Source of the DNA: RGIG1681 sp045596905
Lineage (GTDB): Bacteria > Bacillota > Clostridia > Christensenellales > UBA1242
Assembly (NCBI GenBank): GCA_045596905.1
Contig: JAZODG010000018.1
Location: forward strand, 1-26,398
Length of the DNA: 26,398 nucleotides
Direction of reading: 5' to 3'
A program made the position numbers and the translations under genes. Below the pieces are notes generated by a model. The model ran no database searches and was not told where the DNA came from. It saw only the letters and a program-made list of their open reading frames with translations. How positions within the stretch are numbered: position 1 is the stretch's first letter; each line of letters starts with the position of its first letter. Positions 1 through 7,081 of the stretch are shown one piece after another.

Positions 1-1
1 A

Positions 2-1246
2 CAGAAATTGTTAAAAAATATAAGAAAAATCAACAAATATTCACTTTCTATTGTTGATGAAGTTCAAGACTTTACTCAAGTGAACTTGAATCTTCTTAAA
101 GAAATTTCTGTAAAAATGTTCTGTGTTGGTGATGCTCTTCAAATGATTAATCCGTCATATTTCAGTTTTGCATATTTAAAAAGACTTATGTATAACGAAG
201 ATGTGACCAATGTTTCAGAGCTTGAAAGCAATTATAGAAATAATAAAAAAATTGTTGAAATATTAGACAGTTTAAGTGAAATTAATATAAAACAATTTGG
301 TACTCACAAGTTTGTTTTATCAGGGGAAAGTGTTGACGAAAACACTTCAACAAATGCGATATACACAAACGATACAGACTTTTTTGATGATCTTAAGAAC
401 CAAAAGTTTGAAAACTTTACTATTCTTGTTACTGATTTTAAGCAAAAAGAAAATCTTAGAAAAATATTCAAAAAACAAGAAATACTCACAATTTCTGAAA
501 TCAAGGGGTTAGAGAGAGAAACGGTTTTGCTATATAACATTTTGTCTGATAACTTTGATAAATGGAAAAAACTTGAGCTGTTTAACATCAATCACAAGCA
601 AGCTGATGAAAACTCTGTTTATAGATATTTCTTTAACTTGTTTTATGTTGGTGTTTCAAGAGCAAAACATAATATTTTTGTTTATGAAGACAAGCAGATT
701 GAATCATTTGATGCGTTCTTTAATGAGAATTTTGAAATGCTTGATGGCGAAACTGCTTATGAAAGATTCTCTTCAATCATTAGTAAAATTGATTTTGATG
801 ATAATGACATATTAGAAAGAATCAATGAATTTATTAAACTTGGTCAATTTGACAACGCTAGATTTTATGCAAATAAGTTTGAAGCCGGTGAAGTTGTTAA
901 TCAACAACTTTTGAAGATTGATGCATTTGAAAAATATGTGTTTAAGGGTAAAAACAAAGATGCCGGTATAATGCTTTGGAAGGCAGGGCTTGTTCAAGAA
1001 GCTAAAGAACAGTTCTTAATTTCGGGCGATACAAAACTTATTGAATTTGTTGAGCAACTTCAAGGAAGAGTTAGTTCTTCACTTGATGGAGAGATTGTAA
1101 AGTTCTTTGTTGACTTTGATGAAAATGACGAAGCGCAACAACTTATTATTGATGTGCTTAAACAAGAGCTTGAGACAATCAAAACAATGCATAAAAATAC
1201 TAAACAAAAATTAAAAGAATTTAAGGAGAAATATAATGGAAAATAG
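2..1246 (+). CDS. UvrD/Rep-like superfamily 1 helicase, C-terminal part (5' end outside window)
   Basis: The reading frame is open to the left edge, so the start and the Walker A motif (motif I) lie outside the window. SF1 helicase motifs appear in order: motif II DEVQD (about 55-69), motif III with VGDALQ (about 126-143), motif IV with NYRNN (about 230-244), a motif V-like segment ISEIKGLERETVLL (about 491-532), and motif VI YVGVSRAKH (644-670). The motif II sequence and the VSRAKH box are typical of UvrD/Rep-type ATP-dependent DNA helicases. About 190 residues follow motif VI. They look like an alpha-helical solenoid (possibly TPR-like) and end in a Lys/Glu-rich coiled coil. No nuclease motif is visible in the part present. 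The stop overlaps the next gene by 11 bases, so the two are co-transcribed. The helicase assignment is firm. The substrate and role are unknown, and the unusual tail and membrane-protein neighbours argue against an ordinary UvrD or PcrA. Confidence 0.85.
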   Translation, partial: QKLLKNIRKINKYSLSIVDEVQDFTQVNLNLLKEISVKMFCVGDALQMINPSYFSFAYLKRLMYNEDVTNVSELESNYRNNKKIVEILDSLSEINIKQFGTHKFVLSGESVDENTSTNAIYTNDTDFFDDLKNQKFENFTILVTDFKQKENLRKIFKKQEILTISEIKGLERETVLLYNILSDNFDKWKKLELFNINHKQADENSVYRYFFNLFYVGVSRAKHNIFVYEDKQIESFDAFFNENFEMLDGETAYERFSSIISKIDFDDNDILERINEFIKLGQFDNARFYANKFEAGEVVNQQLLKIDAFEKYVFKGKNKDAGIMLWKAGLVQEAKEQFLISGDTKLIEFVEQLQGRVSSSLDGEIVKFFVDFDENDEAQQLIIDVLKQELETIKTMHKNTKQKLKEFKEKYNGK

Positions 1247-1949
1247 TGAAGTAAATGCACTCATTGACGCGTTTATTGGTTATAGAGAAATGCTTGTGCC
1301 AATTCAAAATGATATGCATGACTTTCTTGAAACATATGATGCATTAAAAAATGACGTTGACAAACTTGATGCAGCGTTTTCTGGTGATGTTCAGGGTAAG
1401 CTTCAACAAATTTATAAAACTCTTGCTGACCAAGCTGAAAAATCTGAAATGCTTACACGTAAGGTTGATGAGTTTTTGAAAAGCACAACCAAATACACTG
1501 AAGAAGTTGATAGCTTGATGAGCATGTTTGAAAGTATTCAAGGAAGAATTTCTGCTGTTAATGAGCTTGAAACAAAGGCAGAAGAACAAATTGCGAAGCT
1601 TGATGATGTGCTTGAAGAAAAAAGAAGAAACTATGACCTTAAAGATTTGAAGAAGAGTTTGGATCAATATAATGCAAATCTTCAAAATGTTAATGATTTT
1701 ATTAACAAAGATGTTGCTGAAAATATTGTTGAAAATTCAAAAGCTATTCAAGAAATAAAATCAGGCAGCGACAACATTGCAAAAAGACTTGAAGAAGAAA
1801 CAGCAAGTGTTGAAAAACTTGCCGAAGTTTACACTTCATCAAATGCACTTTTAAAGAAGATTGTTGAAAAGAATGACGTGAACGAAGAATATATTTTTGA
1901 CATTCTTGATAAGTGGGCAGAAGATAGAAAAGTTAAAATGAAGAAATAA
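1236..1949 (+). CDS. coiled-coil protein of unknown function
   Basis: This 237-residue protein has no signal peptide or membrane segment. It is almost wholly helical and rich in Glu, Lys, Asp and Leu, with heptad-like patterns over most of its length. I see no catalytic motif and do not recognise a family; by shape it resembles proteins that bridge or organise complexes. The ATG has a clear AAGGAG ribosome binding site at 1223-1228, inside the end of the helicase gene. The gene overlaps the helicase by 11 bases and ends one base before the next ATG, so translation of the three genes is probably coupled. Inference: it is a cytoplasmic partner that could link the helicase to the membrane protein encoded next. 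Confidence 0.8.
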   Translation: MENSEVNALIDAFIGYREMLVPIQNDMHDFLETYDALKNDVDKLDAAFSGDVQGKLQQIYKTLADQAEKSEMLTRKVDEFLKSTTKYTEEVDSLMSMFESIQGRISAVNELETKAEEQIAKLDDVLEEKRRNYDLKDLKKSLDQYNANLQNVNDFINKDVAENIVENSKAIQEIKSGSDNIAKRLEEETASVEKLAEVYTSSNALLKKIVEKNDVNEEYIFDILDKWAEDRKVKMKK

Positions 1950-1950
1950 T

Positions 1951-3927
1951 ATGGAACAAGAGAAACTAAAAGAGCTATTTGAATCAATCAAGAAAGACGA
2001 TTTAAAATCGTTTAGTTTTATCATGACTTCAAATACTGATTTAAATATTTCTTTCGGAAGATTTCCAATACTTTCTCTTTTGTATTTGTACAACAGTTAT
2101 AAGATATTGAAAGCTTATGAAAAGGTTTTGATGGCCATTCATAACTATAAAAGAGAAAAAGAGTTTTTTGAAATATACAAGGCATTCAAACGCAAGGCGA
2201 AAAAGGCTATTAGACTATATCAAAGTGATGAATGTTTTGTTTATCCTGTTGAAATGCTTTCAATTGTAGATAATCGATTTTTGCTCAGTAAAAACTATAA
2301 ATATTTGTTTAAAAATGATGAAATTTGCTCAAATATTAAAAAAATATACAATTTAAGTGGAGAATATTCAATAAGTCTAGACTTGCAAAATATTGCCATA
2401 AATAAGAAAAAATTTACATTTAGGCAAAAAGTGATAGGTTTTTGCCTAGCTGGAGTGTTTATTTTAATGTCGTTATTGATGGGCGTATCTCCACTGATCA
2501 TGGGAGCGATAATTGGACACGGAACTGCAGATTCTCCAATAATGATTTCAACTGAAAGGGAATTGCAGACTGCAATATCGTCAGGAGATAGATATTTTAA
2601 ACTTGAAAATGATATTTTACTTAGCCAAAATTTCAAGTCGGCAAATTTTGCTGGAACGATTGATGGCAACGGATTTAAAATTGATGCAGGCGAATATTTG
2701 CCAGACGGGCTCATCAAAGAGCTCTCTGGAAGTGTTATTAACCTTTCAGTTAACATTGAAATAAAAAACGCAAATATTAAAAAAAATTATGGAATAATTG
2801 CAATAAATTTAAAAGGTAGTATTGAAAAGTGTAAAATCGCAGGTTCTATTTCAGGAACTGCAACACTTGATGAAGATGTTAATATTGGACTTTTTGCAGC
2901 AACAAACGGTGGCGTTATAAAAAATTGCTCAAGTATGGTTGATGTGACTTTGTCAAATGGTGGGGCAACAAATGTTTATTATTCAAACATTGCTTGCGTA
3001 AATGATGGCACCATTGATAGCTGTGAGTCTGGAGCTGGAAAGATTGAAACTGATACGGTTGATATTGCTGGAATCTGTTGCGTTAACAATGGTTCAATTT
3101 TGAACTCAGTGAACTACTCTCAACTTTCTCAGATTTCAAGCAAACAATGGCACCCTAATGTTGCTGGTGTTGTTTGTACAAATAATGGTTCAATTTTAAA
3201 TTCTATTAATCATGGAGATTTGTCTTCCGAATCAAAGCTTGAAGCCGTTCCAGAAGGCTCAAATGGAATTTATGTTTTTGTTGGTGGAATTTGTTGCAAT
3301 AACTATAACAAAGTTTCAGAGTGTGAAAACGAAGGTTCTGTTTTTGGAAAAGGTGTTGTTGCAGCTGTTTATGCTGGTGGCATAGCTGCTACAAATGAAT
3401 GCACAGAAACCGTTGCAGCTCAAATTGTGAAGGCGACAACAAAGGCAAATGTTCATGCCGAAAGCTCAAAGTCAACAGTTTATGCTTCTGGCATTGCTGG
3501 AGCAAACTTCTCAGTCGTTGAAAGCTCATTCTTTATGACGCGTGTCATCTCAGTTGGTATGGTTGATGACTGTGGGTATGTTGGTGAAATAACAACAAAT
3601 GCAAAAACTGCGTTTGTTGGTGGTGTGGTTGGTTATAACTATTATGCAAAGGTGTTTAACAGCTACGCAGACCTTTCATTTGTTGATGCGTATAACAATG
3701 CAGATATCCCAAACACTGCTGCTGTTGGTGGCGTAGTTGGAACAACCAATTATTTAGCAATGAATGATAGTATGATTATTGATAATATTCATTATGTTAA
3801 AAAGACCAATATTTCAGTATCTGTAAATTTGTTGCAACAATCAATAATTTATCCAATCACAGACATCGAAGCAGGTGCTACGGCATATGATAACTTTGAA
3901 GATATCCCACAGGAGATTAGACAATGA
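1951..3927 (+). CDS. membrane-anchored beta-helix protein with GLUG-like repeats
   Basis: 658 residues in three parts. Residues 1-160 are a charged helical domain expected in the cytoplasm; the first 60 vaguely recall an ankyrin-like helical pair. Residues about 161-188 are one strong membrane helix. Residues about 190-658 begin with a GTADSPIMIS segment and an AGTIDGNG segment, typical entries to right-handed beta-helix folds. They continue with degenerate repeats of the form (A/G)G(I/V)xxxN followed by N-S or C-S turns, near residues 372, 404, 445, 475, 513, 557 and 593. These match the GLUG repeat style of surface beta-helix proteins. With basic residues (NKKKFTFRQK) before the helix, the beta-helix should lie outside. 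There is no N-terminal signal peptide, LPXTG or catalytic site that I recognise. The gene starts one base after the coiled-coil gene and overlaps the next by four bases (ATGA). Confidence 0.8.
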   Translation: MEQEKLKELFESIKKDDLKSFSFIMTSNTDLNISFGRFPILSLLYLYNSYKILKAYEKVLMAIHNYKREKEFFEIYKAFKRKAKKAIRLYQSDECFVYPVEMLSIVDNRFLLSKNYKYLFKNDEICSNIKKIYNLSGEYSISLDLQNIAINKKKFTFRQKVIGFCLAGVFILMSLLMGVSPLIMGAIIGHGTADSPIMISTERELQTAISSGDRYFKLENDILLSQNFKSANFAGTIDGNGFKIDAGEYLPDGLIKELSGSVINLSVNIEIKNANIKKNYGIIAINLKGSIEKCKIAGSISGTATLDEDVNIGLFAATNGGVIKNCSSMVDVTLSNGGATNVYYSNIACVNDGTIDSCESGAGKIETDTVDIAGICCVNNGSILNSVNYSQLSQISSKQWHPNVAGVVCTNNGSILNSINHGDLSSESKLEAVPEGSNGIYVFVGGICCNNYNKVSECENEGSVFGKGVVAAVYAGGIAATNECTETVAAQIVKATTKANVHAESSKSTVYASGIAGANFSVVESSFFMTRVISVGMVDDCGYVGEITTNAKTAFVGGVVGYNYYAKVFNSYADLSFVDAYNNADIPNTAAVGGVVGTTNYLAMNDSMIIDNIHYVKKTNISVSVNLLQQSIIYPITDIEAGATAYDNFEDIPQEIRQ

Positions 3928-4169
3928 TAAAAAGTTTATGGAATAGAATAAGACAAGATAAAGTCTTGTTTGGAATTTTTGTTTTTGTTTGTGTGGCTGT
4001 TGCTTTTGATGTTTTCGTTTTGGTGTTTGACATTGTTCAATTTGTGATTGTGTCAAACAACAGGCCTGCACTTTCAAGAGCGTTTACTCCAATAAATATT
4101 GTTGCTGGAGTGATTAATTTATTAGCAGTTTTGGCTTGTGTGTTATATGCGATTTTTAGAAAAAAATAG
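3924..4169 (+). CDS. small two-helix membrane protein
   Basis: 81 residues. The first 13 are basic and are followed by a long hydrophobic helix (about 14-43), a short polar loop (NNRPALSRAF) and a second helix (about 55-77) ending in Arg-Lys-Lys. By the positive-inside rule both ends should be cytoplasmic. It overlaps the beta-helix gene by an ATGA junction, which implies translational coupling. No family is recognised. As the last gene of the operon, it could be a small membrane subunit of a complex with the upstream beta-helix protein; this is inference from position only. Confidence 0.72.
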   Translation: MIKSLWNRIRQDKVLFGIFVFVCVAVAFDVFVLVFDIVQFVIVSNNRPALSRAFTPINIVAGVINLLAVLACVLYAIFRKK

Positions 4170-4172
4170 GCA

Positions 4173-4196
4173 TATAAATAAACATAGTTATTTATA
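4173..4196. repeat. 24-bp A/T-only-arm palindrome beside the HAD promoter
   Basis: Perfect 9-bp arms (TATAAATAA / TTATTTATA) flank a 6-base centre. It sits between the end of the first operon and the -35 box at 4201. No T-tract follows, so it is a poor terminator. It could be a regulator site for the HAD-rubrerythrin unit, but in DNA this AT-rich chance is possible. Confidence 0.35.
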
Positions 4197-4200
4197 ACAA

Positions 4201-4230
4201 TTGACTTAAAAAATTTTTTTATTGTATAAT
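4201..4230 (+). promoter_or_regulatory. sigma-A-type promoter for the HAD-rubrerythrin unit
   Basis: TTGACT (4201-4206), an 18-base spacer and a perfect TATAAT (4225-4230). Six bases later the Shine-Dalgarno AGGAGA begins (4237-4242), so the expected transcript start coincides with the ribosome binding site and leaves a leader of about 11 nt. Confidence 0.75.
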
Positions 4231-4247
4231 GCTTTTAGGAGAATGGT

Positions 4248-4823
4248 ATGGTAGGTTACGATTTTGATAAAACCATTTATAAGAGAGATAGTTCAACAGA
4301 CTTCTTCAAATATATGATTTTCTCAAGACCATATTTATTGATATTTGCTCCGTGGTTTTTGATTGTTTTTATGCTTTATGGTTTAAAAGTCTTAAGCAAA
4401 AAAACTACAAAGGAATGTTTGTTTTTCTTTGTTCCATGGTATAGAAAAAATATCGATAAAATAGTTGATAAATTTTGGTCAAAAAGAGCAAATGGTATAA
4501 AAGAATGGTATGCAAAACAAAAGAAAGAAGATGATGTTATTATTTCTGCGTCTCTTGGGTTTATCTTGAAACCTATTATGGACACTCTTAACATCACAAA
4601 TTGGATTGCTACAAACTATAGTGTTAAAACGGGAAAAATTTACGGAAACAATTGTTATGGCGAAGAAAAAGTTGTTCAATATAACAAGATGTTTGCAGGT
4701 AAACAGCTTGAAGCGTTTTATTCAGATTCTCTCAGTGATTTGCCAATGATGAGAATCTCAAAACAAGCCATTTTGGTTGATGGTGACAATTTAAAAGAAA
4801 TCAATGTTGAAGAATATAAATAA
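4248..4823 (+). CDS. HAD-IB phosphatase with hydrophobic insert, PgpC-like
   Basis: 191 residues of the haloacid dehalogenase superfamily, subclass IB. Motif I is DFDKT (residues 5-9; the two Asp are nucleophile and acid/base), with Lys replacing the usual Gly of DxDGT. Motif II is the Ser in IISAS (near 99), and motif IV is the Asp pair in YSDSLSD (near 158-164). Between motifs I and II is a hydrophobic stretch, residues about 28-48, which resembles the membrane segment of phosphatidylglycerophosphatase PgpC. A lipid-phosphate or serine-phosphate substrate is therefore plausible but unproven. The ATG at 4248 has AGGAGA five bases upstream; an out-of-frame ATG at 4243 is ignored. Rubrerythrin follows after 12 bases, so the two are probably co-transcribed. 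Confidence 0.82.
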   Translation: MVGYDFDKTIYKRDSSTDFFKYMIFSRPYLLIFAPWFLIVFMLYGLKVLSKKTTKECLFFFVPWYRKNIDKIVDKFWSKRANGIKEWYAKQKKEDDVIISASLGFILKPIMDTLNITNWIATNYSVKTGKIYGNNCYGEEKVVQYNKMFAGKQLEAFYSDSLSDLPMMRISKQAILVDGDNLKEINVEEYK

Positions 4824-4835
4824 AAGGAGAAAATT

Positions 4836-5381
4836 ATGAAACAATTGAAAGGTACAAAAACAGAAAAAAACTTAATGGACGCATTTGCTGGTGAATCACA
4901 AGCTAGAAACAAATATACATATTTTGCAAGCAAAGCAAAAAAAGAAGGATATGAACAAATTGCTGCAATCTTTTTAGAAACAGCTGAAAATGAAAAAGAA
5001 CACGCAAAAATGTGGTTTAAATATTTAGAAGGTGGTTCAATCAAATCAACTGCAGAAAACTTGAAAGCTGCAGCTGAAGGCGAAAACTATGAATGGACTG
5101 ATATGTATGAAACAATGGCAAAAGAAGCTGATGAAGAAGGCTTCTCTGAAATTGCTGCGAAGTTCAGAATGGTTGCTGCTATTGAAAGACATCATGAAGA
5201 AAGATATCTTAAACTCTTAGAAAATGTTGAAAAGAACACAGTATTCTCAAAAGAAACAGGCATTCACATTTGGAAATGTAGAAACTGCGGACACATTTGC
5301 GTTGGCGAAAGAGCTCCAGAAGTTTGCCCAGTATGTGTTCACCCAAGAGCATACTTTGAACTTAATGCTGAAAATTATTAA
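4836..5381 (+). CDS. rbr: rubrerythrin
   Basis: 181 residues, normal for the family. Rubrerythrin is a cytoplasmic peroxidase that reduces hydrogen peroxide with electrons passed from its rubredoxin-like domain, protecting anaerobes from oxygen. The N-terminal ferritin-like four-helix domain has the di-iron ligands: E20, the ExxH at E53/H56, a Glu near 97-101, and the second ExxH at E117/H120. The C-terminal rubredoxin-like domain has C148-x-x-C151 and C164-x-x-C167 for its iron. The AAGGAG site at 4824-4829 supports the ATG. A weak TATAAA at 4815-4820 could allow separate transcription. A strong terminator follows. The assignment is firm. Confidence 0.96.
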   Translation: MKQLKGTKTEKNLMDAFAGESQARNKYTYFASKAKKEGYEQIAAIFLETAENEKEHAKMWFKYLEGGSIKSTAENLKAAAEGENYEWTDMYETMAKEADEEGFSEIAAKFRMVAAIERHHEERYLKLLENVEKNTVFSKETGIHIWKCRNCGHICVGERAPEVCPVCVHPRAYFELNAENY

Positions 5382-5395
5382 TAAATAGCAAAAAT

Positions 5396-5427
5396 AAAAC
5401 ACCCTGATTTCAGGGTGTTTTTTCTTT
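5396..5427. terminator. bidirectional intrinsic terminator between rbr and tmk
   Basis: A 12-bp perfect inverted repeat (5396-5407 with 5410-5421) with the GC-rich core CACCCTGA, flanked by A-runs on the left and T-runs on the right. It can end transcription from rbr (+) and from tmk (-); its T-run reaches the tmk stop codon. Confidence 0.92.
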
Positions 5428-6107
5428 TATCTGTTTTCTAATGCAGGTTTTACATGGTTGTAAATTTCTTTGTGAATCTCTTCAATTGATTTGAGATTGC
5501 CAGCATCATCAACGCAATGAATGATTGTCCAGCCAAGTTGCTTTGCGATATTCAAGCCATTGTTATATGACTTTGTCATATAGGTTGTGTCTTCTTCATG
5601 AATATCTTTTTGTTCGCCGGTTTTATATTCGGCTCTTGCACGTGCAAGTTCTAAACTTTTTTCTATTGGCATTTCAATAAAAAATATAAGGTCTGGTTTT
5701 GGAAGTCCAAGCAAGTTATATTCAAAGTCTTCTTCCCATGCAATAAATTCACGTTTTTCTTCAGGGTCATCAATCTTTGAACATTGATGAATGAAGTTTG
5801 ATTGAACATATCTATCAAAAAGGATAATTTCGCCGTTTTCATAGTGTGGTTCAATTGATTTTTTGTAGGTGCACATTCTATCAACTGCGTAGAGTGATGA
5901 TGCTTGGTAGGCGTCAAGGGAGCTTGAGCCACCAAATTCTCCAGCCAAGTACATTTTTACTGGGGCTGATGAGTCGCTGTCATAATTTGGAAAACTTTGG
6001 TCAAAAACGGCGTGGCCGTCTTCTTTTAATTTGTTAAGCAACATTTGTTGTTGTGTGTGTTTGCCAGAACCATCGGTTCCTTCAATTGAAATAATAAATC
6101 CTTTCAT
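5427..6107 (-). CDS. tmk: thymidylate kinase
   Basis: 226 residues. It phosphorylates dTMP to dTDP with ATP, an essential step in dTTP supply in the cytoplasm. The P-loop GTDGSGKHT lies at residues 10-18, with His where Ser/Thr is usual before the final Thr. The DRY motif of the dTMP site is at 98-100 (LFDRYVQS). Arg-rich residues near ARARAEYKTGEQ fit the lid over ATP. The start has TAGGAG six bases upstream on the minus strand. A promoter lies directly upstream (6125-6153), so it can be transcribed without the deacetylase gene. The P-loop His variant sits in a broader set of Firmicutes Tmk proteins with GK(A/Q/H)TQ, so it is probably functional. Confidence 0.94.
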   Translation of the reverse strand: MKGFIISIEGTDGSGKHTQQQMLLNKLKEDGHAVFDQSFPNYDSDSSAPVKMYLAGEFGGSSSLDAYQASSLYAVDRMCTYKKSIEPHYENGEIILFDRYVQSNFIHQCSKIDDPEEKREFIAWEEDFEYNLLGLPKPDLIFFIEMPIEKSLELARARAEYKTGEQKDIHEEDTTYMTKSYNNGLNIAKQLGWTIIHCVDDAGNLKSIEEIHKEIYNHVKPALENR

Positions 6108-6124
6108 AATTTTCTCCTAACAAG

Positions 6125-6153
6125 ATTGTATCAAATATAATTTAAACTGTTAA
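6125..6153 (-). promoter_or_regulatory. promoter for tmk
   Basis: On the minus strand: TTAACA (6153-6148), a 17-base spacer and TACAAT (6130-6125). Six bases later comes AGGAGA (6118-6113), so the transcript should start on the Shine-Dalgarno with an 11-nt leader. Confidence 0.7.
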
Positions 6154-6181
6154 GTTAATGTGAAAGATTATTGTTTTTTGG

Positions 6182-6988
6182 TTATTTGTCACAAATTTTG
6201 ATTGTGTTATAAAGTTCGTTTAAAGTGACAACCTTTATGCCCATGCGCTCAATTTCTGGAAGAGTGTCGATTATTGCTTTTGCTGTGTTTTCACCACCTT
6301 CTGCACCAACGTGTCCAATGGCGATACCGTAGCCTTTTTCTTTGGCTGTTTTGGCTGTTTCTAAAAGTCGATATTTTACGTTTGCGTAAGACTTGTTTTT
6401 GTCGGCTTCTAAAAATTCATCTCTGCCAAGATAAAACGAACCTGTTTCGGTTGCTGCTTGAGATGGTGCATTTGTTTCAATGGTTCTGCTATCAAGAAAA
6501 TAAAGTCCGTGTTCTTTGGCGTAATCATAAATGTGTTTCATGGTTGTTTTGTTTTTGCTGACGCCAGAACCAATATGAATATTAAAACCCGTTATGCTTG
6601 GAAAATCTTTTAAGCATTCTTTGAACTTGTTATTGATTGTGTCTTTGTCGTCGCCTGAAGAAATATAAACAGGGCCATACCAGTCTTTTGGAAGGTTAAC
6701 GTGAGCTTCCATTGGCATGTGCAAGATTATTTCTTTGTTTTTGCTATTTGAGATTTCGGCAATATGTTTTTTTGTGTTGTCAACATTTGGTATAACTGCA
6801 CACGTCAGGGGAATGTCAGAGAGCAGCAGTGTTTGAACTCCCGATTCGTCATAACTTCCAAAATCATCAATCACAATACTCATGATTGGAGATGTTGTGG
6901 CGTGCGAATGAATCTGTGGTTTTTGACAGTGTGGGCAAATAAAAAATAACGCAAAAATAGACATAAAATATAAAAATATTCTCTTCAT
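6182..6988 (-). CDS. YibQ-type divergent polysaccharide deacetylase
   Basis: 268 residues, with an N-terminal hydrophobic signal or anchor (about 4-18) and then the divergent polysaccharide deacetylase fold (PF04748 family). Visible marks are VIDDFG (D41-D42), HMPME (90-94), the metal-site-like GFNIHIGS (134-141, where the family usually has NNHMGS), FLDSRT (164-169) and IGHVG (near 222-226). It is probably secreted or membrane-tethered and should act on an envelope polysaccharide by removing acetyl groups, but the substrates of this family are poorly known. No good Shine-Dalgarno precedes the ATG at 6988, so the start is less certain; starting at Met9 would keep part of the hydrophobic stretch. 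It lies upstream of tmk, which has its own promoter, and is divergent from recD2. Confidence 0.83.
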   Translation of the reverse strand: MKRIFLYFMSIFALFFICPHCQKPQIHSHATTSPIMSIVIDDFGSYDESGVQTLLLSDIPLTCAVIPNVDNTKKHIAEISNSKNKEIILHMPMEAHVNLPKDWYGPVYISSGDDKDTINNKFKECLKDFPSITGFNIHIGSGVSKNKTTMKHIYDYAKEHGLYFLDSRTIETNAPSQAATETGSFYLGRDEFLEADKNKSYANVKYRLLETAKTAKEKGYGIAIGHVGAEGGENTAKAIIDTLPEIERMGIKVVTLNELYNTIKICDK

Positions 6989-7045
6989 AATATTAGTTTG
7001 TTTAAAATTTTAGTTTTTAGTCGTTTATTTTAATAATAATTAAAA

Positions 7046-7073
7046 TTGACTTTTAAAGCGAAGTTGGTATAGT
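7046..7073 (+). promoter_or_regulatory. promoter for recD2, probably giving a leaderless transcript
   Basis: TTGACT (7046-7051), a 16-base spacer and TATAGT (7068-7073). The recD2 ATG is at 7082, eight bases after the -10 box, so the expected start is at about 7080-7081. No Shine-Dalgarno of normal strength is present. Confidence 0.62.
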
Positions 7074-7081
7074 ATATAGGT

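Noticed and set aside
1344..1685. 113-residue open frame on the minus strand inside the coiled-coil gene
   Set aside because: It has no ribosome binding site and is the shadow of a gene with clear motifs of its own; other antisense frames across the window are treated alike.
4173..4196. AT-only palindrome as a terminator of the first operon
   Set aside because: No T-run follows and the stem has no G-C pair, so it is kept only as a possible regulator site.
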